Positions 58,985 to 64,000 of a DNA stretch of 64,000 nucleotides are shown piece after piece; position 1 is the stretch's first letter; every line of letters begins with the position of its first letter. The translations under genes and the position numbers were made by a program. The notes below the pieces were generated by a model that was not told the DNA's origin, did not search any database, and saw only the letters and a list, made by a program, of their open reading frames with translations. The DNA comes from Pyrodictiaceae archaeon (lineage in GTDB: Archaea; Thermoproteota; Thermoprotei_A; Sulfolobales; WANQ01): NCBI GenBank assembly GCA_015521735.1, contig WANQ01000010.1, positions 1-64,000 of the forward strand, read 5' to 3'.

Positions 58985-59440
58985 ATGGATAGAAGTGATA
59001 CAGTAAAGCGTAGGAGAAGAGCGTTTCAAAGAGAGCGCGAACTAGTAAAGTTGTTGTGGAAGAAAGGCTTTGCTTGTATGCGTGCACCAGCTAGTGGTAG
59101 TAAGGCTAAGAGAACAGTATATCCCGACATAGTAGCTATTTGGAAGGGTAAAGTATTCGTTTTTGAAGTAAAGACGTCTGAGAGAAAGCGTACAATATAT
59201 GTACCTAAACATCAAGTAGACAAGTTAAAGGAATTCGCTACTAGAGCTGGAGGACGTGCTTTCATAGCTGTTAAAATCATAGGCGTAAACATGTCTTGGA
59301 GATTCATACCCATAGAGAAATTATTGCATACTAGTAGTGGAAACTATAAGATTACTGAAGAACTACTTGAGCAGGGATTAGAGTTAAGTGACTTACTAAG
59401 AGAGGCAGGCATGGTTAAGGATATAACAAGTTATTGGTGA
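58985..59440 (+). CDS. hjc: Holliday junction resolvase Hjc
   Basis: A 151-residue archaeal resolvase. Catalytic residues are Glu in FQRERELVKLL, Asp in VYPDIVAIW and Glu-x-Lys in VFEVKTSE; RAPASGSKAKR provides the basic DNA-binding part. It cuts four-way junctions in recombination and fork repair. It is followed 5 bp later by a small zinc-ribbon gene, probably on the same transcript. Confidence 0.95.
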   Translation: MDRSDTVKRRRRAFQRERELVKLLWKKGFACMRAPASGSKAKRTVYPDIVAIWKGKVFVFEVKTSERKRTIYVPKHQVDKLKEFATRAGGRAFIAVKIIGVNMSWRFIPIEKLLHTSSGNYKITEELLEQGLELSDLLREAGMVKDITSYW

Positions 59441-59445
59441 AATAG

Positions 59446-59598
59446 TTGAAGTATTGTAGTAGGTGTGGTTTAGTATACTTAGATGAAAGCTATGTATACT
59501 GTATTTGGTGTGGTCTTAAGCTTACTGTAAAAGAACGTAAACGGGATACAAGCAATGAAACACTATTACTCAACTCTAAATCTAATGTTTACCCCTAG
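59446..59598 (+). CDS. 50-residue zinc-ribbon protein
   Basis: Translation from TTG at 59446 to TAG at 59596 gives MKYCSRCGLVYLDESYVYCI, then WCGLKLTVKERKRDTSN and a short tail. C-x2-C-x13-C-x2-C is a rubredoxin-knuckle zinc ribbon. It begins 5 bp after the hjc stop, so it is cotranscribed. Its last 33 bp overlap the 3' end of the PIN-ATPase gene on the other strand. A DNA- or protein-binding role in repair is possible but unproven. Confidence 0.8.
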   Translation: MKYCSRCGLVYLDESYVYCIWCGLKLTVKERKRDTSNETLLLNSKSNVYP

Positions 59599-61143
59599 CT
59601 TTCTTTCAAGCTTCTTTAACTTCTTAACCCTCCTCATAGCAACCTTTGCAGCATCCCTAGGTACAGTAACTATGACTGTATTACCCGTTAATTCTACTTG
59701 AGCTTCTGGTATTAGTCGTTCTATCTCCTTTACAATCTTTGACTCTATAGCTGACCTCTTAACTCTACCAACAGGTACAACCATTGTTTGTTCTCCAAAC
59801 GTGTATATCTCGTATTCTAGTTGGCCTGTAAGGAAGTCTCTTACCTCTACTACTGGTCTAGCAAGCTCTGCTTCCCTTAAACCAGTAGGTAGCTTTACTG
59901 TCATTTGTAGTTCATAGACTTTGCTTACTCTACCTTTTTCTATGAATATTACTGTATCTATGATACTCGGTATCATTCCAAGTTCTACTCTCCTAATGAA
60001 CCTCTGAATTGCATCTATTGGTGTAGTAGCATGCACTACTCCTATCATACCTATACCTGCAAGTCTTAGATCAACGTATAAGTTGAAGTCCTCGTCATTC
60101 CTCATTTCATCAAACACGGTGTAGTCTGGTCTACTAAGTAGCAGTATATCGTGTAATTCCTCACTTGTACCATAGGTTTTAGAGTACTGTGTTATTTCGG
60201 GTGGTAGTCTCATGTCTCTTGGCGACTCAATTGTTTTAACTATCTTACCCTTCCTCATATAGTATTCTGCTAGTGCTTGAGCAAAAGTAGTTTTACCCAT
60301 ACCAGGTGCTCCTGCTATAAGAATTCCTTCAGCTCTTTCCTCAAGTCTAGCAATAAGCTTAGAGGGTAGGTTGTAGTCTTCTAGTCTAAGCTTAACTAAT
60401 GGTCTAACAGCTGTTATTTCCCAACCCTCACTTAGAGGAGGCCTAGTAACTACTATTCTATACTCTCCTAACTGTATAATTGTTGATCCAGGCCTATCTA
60501 TTTCTATAAAGCCGTCAGGCCTCCTCTTCGCTGCTTCTATTACTTCCCGCGTTATTTCTTCTAGTTCTTCTCTACTCATAGGCCTTGAGCCTAGCTCAAC
60601 GAATTTCCATTCACCTGGTCTACCTTTCTTTGCTTTAGGTGGTGTTCCTTCCTTTAGATGTATACTCATTGTTTCTTCGTCAAAGAATTCTTCTAGTTTT
60701 AGTCTTTCCCTATGCATTGGAGGTATATAGAGGACTCTCATACCCATGGCACGTGCTACTTCTGCTTGAACTTTATCTCCCGTAACCAGTATTGCATTGT
60801 TTTCATAAGCATAGTCTCTTATTAACGCGTCTATTGCCCCCGCATGAGCCATTCTTATATCACTAGCCCTAGGTTTTTCGCCACCAATGTCTATGGATAC
60901 TAGTCCTTGTGATGCTAGTTCTCTAAGCCTAATTATTTCTTCTAATCCAGCAAAACCTGTCATACGTCCTTGATTTGCCTGGTGCTCTAGTTCTGCTAAT
61001 ACTGCTCTATGGATTATTATTCTTCCCTTAATCTTACCTTGCCTTACAAGTTTACTAACTACACCTTCTATCAATACGCTAGTATCAGGTACGTATACTT
61101 CCTCCTTTACACCTGCTACTGGTAAAGTATACATTGACTTCAA
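59566..61143 (-). CDS. PIN domain-ATPase-KH protein (archaeal PilT-like)
   Basis: A 525-residue protein. The N-terminal PIN nuclease domain has VYVPDTSVLIEGVV, HRAVLAELEHQA and AIDALIRDYAYENNAILVTGD with three or four acidic residues. A VirB11/PilT-like ATPase follows: Walker A GILIAGAPGMGKTTFAQALA and DYTVFDEMRNDEDF. The last 70 residues form a KH RNA-binding domain. This domain order is a conserved archaeal family with unproven function, probably an RNA-processing or remodelling nuclease. Confidence 0.9.
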   Translation of the reverse strand: MKSMYTLPVAGVKEEVYVPDTSVLIEGVVSKLVRQGKIKGRIIIHRAVLAELEHQANQGRMTGFAGLEEIIRLRELASQGLVSIDIGGEKPRASDIRMAHAGAIDALIRDYAYENNAILVTGDKVQAEVARAMGMRVLYIPPMHRERLKLEEFFDEETMSIHLKEGTPPKAKKGRPGEWKFVELGSRPMSREELEEITREVIEAAKRRPDGFIEIDRPGSTIIQLGEYRIVVTRPPLSEGWEITAVRPLVKLRLEDYNLPSKLIARLEERAEGILIAGAPGMGKTTFAQALAEYYMRKGKIVKTIESPRDMRLPPEITQYSKTYGTSEELHDILLLSRPDYTVFDEMRNDEDFNLYVDLRLAGIGMIGVVHATTPIDAIQRFIRRVELGMIPSIIDTVIFIEKGRVSKVYELQMTVKLPTGLREAELARPVVEVRDFLTGQLEYEIYTFGEQTMVVPVGRVKRSAIESKIVKEIERLIPEAQVELTGNTVIVTVPRDAAKVAMRRVKKLKKLERKLGVNIRFRVE

Positions 61144-61313
61144 TCTACACTAGTACCCCACATTATTCTATTTTCTAGTGGTAGGGGTCTGGAGTAGAGG
61201 GTAATAAACTAAGATTGCTCTTAAACACCAAATTGATTTATCTAAAAAGCTTTTAAGCCTTAGAAGCTTAGGTGAGGTCATACTGTCAAGTAAGATAGAG
61301 GTTGGTGTACGTA

Positions 61314-61610
61314 TTGGGTAAACGCAAGCAAACTAGTAGTAAGGAAACATATGTGAGTAAGAGTGATAGAAGTATAACTAAGCAAGCACTATATGATTCA
61401 CATGCCACAGAGGAATTAGTTGACCGTGTTAGAAGAGATGTTAGGAGAGGCCAGTATAGCTACTTAACACCATACCTGGTTTCCGAGAAGTACTCAATAT
61501 CATTGAGTACTGCAAAGAAGATTCTAAGAGAACTCGTTAACGATGGCATGATAGAACTGTTCTCGCCAGGTAGGCGTTCACCAGTGTATGTACCGATTAG
61601 ACGACGTTAA
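61314..61610 (+). CDS. rps25e: Ribosomal protein S25e
   Basis: A 98-residue basic protein with a winged-helix fold: YLTPYLVSEKYSISLSTAKKILRELV is cut here to LTPYLVSEKYSISLSTAKK and ILRELVNDGMIEL. Crenarchaeal S25e matches well. TTG at 61314 is chosen because GGTTGGTG precedes it by 6 nt; TTG at 61302 and GTG at 61305 are in-frame alternatives. An AT element (AAGCTTTTAAG) lies about 60 bp upstream. Confidence 0.9.
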   Translation: MGKRKQTSSKETYVSKSDRSITKQALYDSHATEELVDRVRRDVRRGQYSYLTPYLVSEKYSISLSTAKKILRELVNDGMIELFSPGRRSPVYVPIRRR

Positions 61611-61635
61611 GGAATATTGTTGCCGGATTAGAGCG

Positions 61636-63954
61636 TCAACTATTTTTAAGTAGTAGTGCTTTAGCTACGGCTATTTGTCCAGTACTAATTCCTCCATCAC
61701 CTCTAGGAAGCTTCTCGTTAACTAATAGTATAGCACTACTATCTCTTACAGCATCCTCTATACCAGTCATTATATACTCATTGACTGCTACACCTCCAGA
61801 TACAATTATCTTTCTTCTCCTACGATTAGTGTGTCTTACAGCTATTTTGCCTAGGGTATAGCCTAGCCAGTACTGTACCCCGTAAGCTATACTTTTTGTG
61901 CTAACACCTCTACTCATTAAGTCGATTATATCAAATATCACGTCAGATACAGCTATAATTTCTACACCGTTATTACTGTAGACTGGGAACTCTATAGTTA
62001 TATTGCTTGGTTCTGCATGTTCTTCTAATTTTATAGCTGGCTCGCCTTCATAAGTTCTATGCCACGATATACCTAGTAATGTTGATATTGCATCCAAGAA
62101 TCTACCAGTACTTGATGTTAAAGGCCTACCTTGCATAGCTTGTTTTAATGCTATCTTAGCTTCTAGTTCTCCTCCAGGTATTTTCTCTATTAGTCCTAGT
62201 TTTCTAGCAGTTGCCAATGCTTCTTCATATCCTAGTTTAGAGTAAAGTATACTTAACGCGTATCTTGCTGGATATATTGTTGATCTATCTCCACCAGGTA
62301 GTACATGGTATTCTAGGTGTCCTATTCTACGATAACTAGTATATGTCGCTATGAATACTTCGCCTCCCCAAATAGCACCGTCATCTCCATACCCTACTCC
62401 ATCCATGGCTATACCTACTACTTCTTCATCTAATGGAACATCATGTTCTGCCATAACCGAAGCTATGTGTGCATGATGGTGTTGAACCGTTATGTGGATC
62501 GCATTGTTTGCTTCAGCTATTTCCTTAGCTAAGATTGTTGTAGGATATGAAGGATGCTTGTCTGAGACTATTACTGCTTCATTGTATTTAATACCATATG
62601 ATTTTAATAGGAATTCTATTGCTTGTTTTAGATAATCAATTGTTTCCTTGTTTTCGCAGTCGCCTATGTATTGTGTTGGAATAATGTATTCTTCTACTCC
62701 GATACCTCCAGTATTCTGTAATAGTGCTCCAAAAGCTATTATTGGCTGTGGTGTCTTCACGCTCGTCTTAATCCATAAAGGTGCATATCCTCTACTTCTC
62801 CTTAGAAATGCTATTTTACTTCTTGTTATCCTTAGAACACTATCATCAACTCTATTCACTATTCTCCTATTATGTAATAGAAAGTAGTCGACAAAGTCCC
62901 TAAGCTTTGATAGCGCGCATTCATTAGTTGTACACATTGGTTCTCCTGGAGGATTACCGCTAGTCATTATGAGGAACTTATCTCGTGTATCCATTAGTAG
63001 TAGGTAATGTAATGGCGAGTAAGCTATCATTACACCTAGCTTACGTAGACCTGGAGCTACATATTTTGAAATAGGTGCATCTTTTCTCATAGGAGCTATT
63101 ACTATTGGAGCATGTATACTATCTAGTACTCTGACTACACGTTCATCTAATTCTATTAGCTTACTAGCAATCTCTACATTAAGTGCCATAACCGCGAATG
63201 GTTTTTGAGGTCTTCTTTTACGTTTCCTTAACTTTAATACTACTTCGTCGGTACTTGCGAGAGCAGCTATATGGAATCCTCCTATACCTTTTACGCCGAC
63301 AATATAGCCTTCGTCTATTAGTTTAGCTGCTGTCGATATAGGGTCTTCTACTTCTATTTTATTTCCATGTTTATCTGAAAGCCATACTCTTGGACCACAT
63401 TTAGGACATGATATTCCTTGTGCATGGTATCTTCTTATATTTAATACATCATTGTATTCGCTTAAGCAATCACTACAGAGGGGGAAGTCTCTCATACTAG
63501 TGTTTTCTCTATCATATGGTATTTTCTCGATGATGCTGAATCTAGGTCCACACCAAGCACAGGAATTGAATGGGTACCTATATCTCCTATCATTAGGATT
63601 AAGTATTTCCTCTAAACAATACTTGCACATTGCAAAATCGGGTGGAATTTGTGACAATAATGTCCTAATACGCCCGCTTTTCTCTATTCTAAAACTGGTA
63701 TAGCCTTTAGGTTTATCCTCTACTATTTCAATATAATCTATTATTGCGGGTGGAGGTTTTTTAGAAAACAATAATCTAAGGAATAAGTTTATTGAGTTAG
63801 TGTCTCCTTCTACGTGTATTTCGACTTCGCTACCTCCTAGGTTTCTACAATAACCTGTAATTTTGGATTCTAGTGCTATCCTATGTATGAATGGTCTAAA
63901 GCCTACACCTTGTACTAGTCCTGATACTTTTACCTTGAACGCCTTAGCCTTCAC
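61636..63954 (-). CDS. hypF: Hydrogenase maturation carbamoyltransferase HypF
   Basis: A 772-residue protein with all four HypF regions: acylphosphatase (SGLVQGVGFRPFIHRIA), two zinc fingers (CKYCLEEIL...SCAWCG and CSDCLSEY...SCPKCG), YrdC-like (GVKGIGGFHIAALA) and Kae1-like (HHHAHIASVMAEH, DGVGYGDDGAIWGGE). It makes thiocarbamate on HypE from carbamoyl phosphate, giving the CN ligands of NiFe hydrogenases. The start is GTG at 63954. It supports a functional NiFe site in the operon at 54.0-56.6 kb. Other hyp genes are not in the window. Confidence 0.96.
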   Translation of the reverse strand: MKAKAFKVKVSGLVQGVGFRPFIHRIALESKITGYCRNLGGSEVEIHVEGDTNSINLFLRLLFSKKPPPAIIDYIEIVEDKPKGYTSFRIEKSGRIRTLLSQIPPDFAMCKYCLEEILNPNDRRYRYPFNSCAWCGPRFSIIEKIPYDRENTSMRDFPLCSDCLSEYNDVLNIRRYHAQGISCPKCGPRVWLSDKHGNKIEVEDPISTAAKLIDEGYIVGVKGIGGFHIAALASTDEVVLKLRKRKRRPQKPFAVMALNVEIASKLIELDERVVRVLDSIHAPIVIAPMRKDAPISKYVAPGLRKLGVMIAYSPLHYLLLMDTRDKFLIMTSGNPPGEPMCTTNECALSKLRDFVDYFLLHNRRIVNRVDDSVLRITRSKIAFLRRSRGYAPLWIKTSVKTPQPIIAFGALLQNTGGIGVEEYIIPTQYIGDCENKETIDYLKQAIEFLLKSYGIKYNEAVIVSDKHPSYPTTILAKEIAEANNAIHITVQHHHAHIASVMAEHDVPLDEEVVGIAMDGVGYGDDGAIWGGEVFIATYTSYRRIGHLEYHVLPGGDRSTIYPARYALSILYSKLGYEEALATARKLGLIEKIPGGELEAKIALKQAMQGRPLTSSTGRFLDAISTLLGISWHRTYEGEPAIKLEEHAEPSNITIEFPVYSNNGVEIIAVSDVIFDIIDLMSRGVSTKSIAYGVQYWLGYTLGKIAVRHTNRRRRKIIVSGGVAVNEYIMTGIEDAVRDSSAILLVNEKLPRGDGGISTGQIAVAKALLLKNS

Positions 63955-63983
63955 TATGACCTATGCCTCCCTACTTTAACGCC

Positions 63984-63992
63984 GTTATATAC
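63984..63992 (-). promoter_or_regulatory. TATA box of hypF
   Basis: On the minus strand this reads GTATATAAC, about 34 bp before the GTG start at 63954, giving a leader near 8-10 nt. The final 46 bases of the window hold nothing else apparent. Confidence 0.45.
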
Positions 63993-64000
63993 TCTTATAT

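Noticed and set aside
1..64000. CRISPR array, insertion sequence or provirus
   Set aside because: No regularly spaced direct repeats, transposase, integrase or capsid-like genes were seen; content is chromosomal throughout.

Overview
This 64 kb window looks like chromosome of a hyperthermophilic crenarchaeon, most likely of the order Desulfurococcales (Staphylothermus/Desulfurococcus-like). The lineage is inferred from content, not from a marker tree. Pointers are ribosomal proteins L13e and S25e, PriL primase, the Hjc resolvase, NurA/HerA, TATA-box promoters with very short leaders, frequent GTG/TTG starts, AT-rich sequence and an Mrp-Mbh type membrane hydrogenase. There are no rRNAs, tRNAs, insertion sequences or CRISPR arrays. 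Coding density is very high; the largest gap without a gene is about 240 bp.

Layout. 1-10.8 kb is a starch/maltodextrin locus: a truncated MalF-type permease at the left edge, a Thr/Pro-linker substrate-binding protein, a cell-surface GH57 amylopullulanase, a surface protein made of two copies of the amylopullulanase's C-terminal domain, a MalK-type ATPase and a GH13 glycosidase. 11-26.7 kb is mixed housekeeping: leucyl-tRNA synthetase, R15P isomerase/eIF2B-like protein, thiolase with its DUF35 partner, aldo/keto reductase, MscS channel, phosphoglycolate phosphatase, M42 peptidase, a decayed amidohydrolase, a PfkB kinase and a nucleoside phosphorylase. 26.8-33.2 kb is information processing: PriL, three small unknown proteins, a Trm5-family methyltransferase, PhoH-KH ATPase and Taw3. 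33.2-38.9 kb is a nine-gene membrane-arm operon (Mnh/Mrp subunits plus an NuoH/MbhM homologue). 39.1-44.1 kb carries a beta-rich protein, a SWIM zinc-finger protein, NurA, and a HerA that ends in its own SWIM motif. 44.1-53.9 kb holds small DNA-binding proteins, an Fe-S HhH-like protein, a bactofilin-like protein, a second phosphorylase paralogue, a SpeH-family decarboxylase, GGR-family reductase, L13e, TtuA/Ncs6, a tRNA-binding domain protein, DUF763 and a radical SAM enzyme. 54.0-56.6 kb is the peripheral arm of the hydrogenase (small subunit, NuoC-like, Ni large subunit, ferredoxin-like). The window ends with NfeD/stomatin, Hjc, a PIN-ATPase-KH protein, S25e and the hydrogenase maturation factor HypF.

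How the genes fit together. Surface amylopullulanase plus ABC uptake plus cytoplasmic GH13 enzyme imply growth on alpha-glucans. Reducing equivalents could leave as H2 through the hydrogenase, whose large subunit keeps all four Ni-ligand cysteines, while its Mrp-like arm would move Na+/H+; HypF supports a real NiFe site. Nucleoside phosphorylase, PfkB kinase and R15P isomerase are the kinds of enzymes used in the archaeal pentose bisphosphate (nucleoside-degradation) route.

Genes and elements described here that are easy to miss: the permease fragment (1-175), a 54-residue ribbon-helix-helix protein (44444-44608), a 50-residue zinc ribbon (59446-59598), a HerA N-terminal extension that seems to need a CTG start (41975), two C/D-box sRNA candidates (15057-15119 and 29061-29117) and a GC-rich structured intergenic element (47964-48023). 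The most interesting system is the SWIM / NurA / HerA-SWIM cluster.
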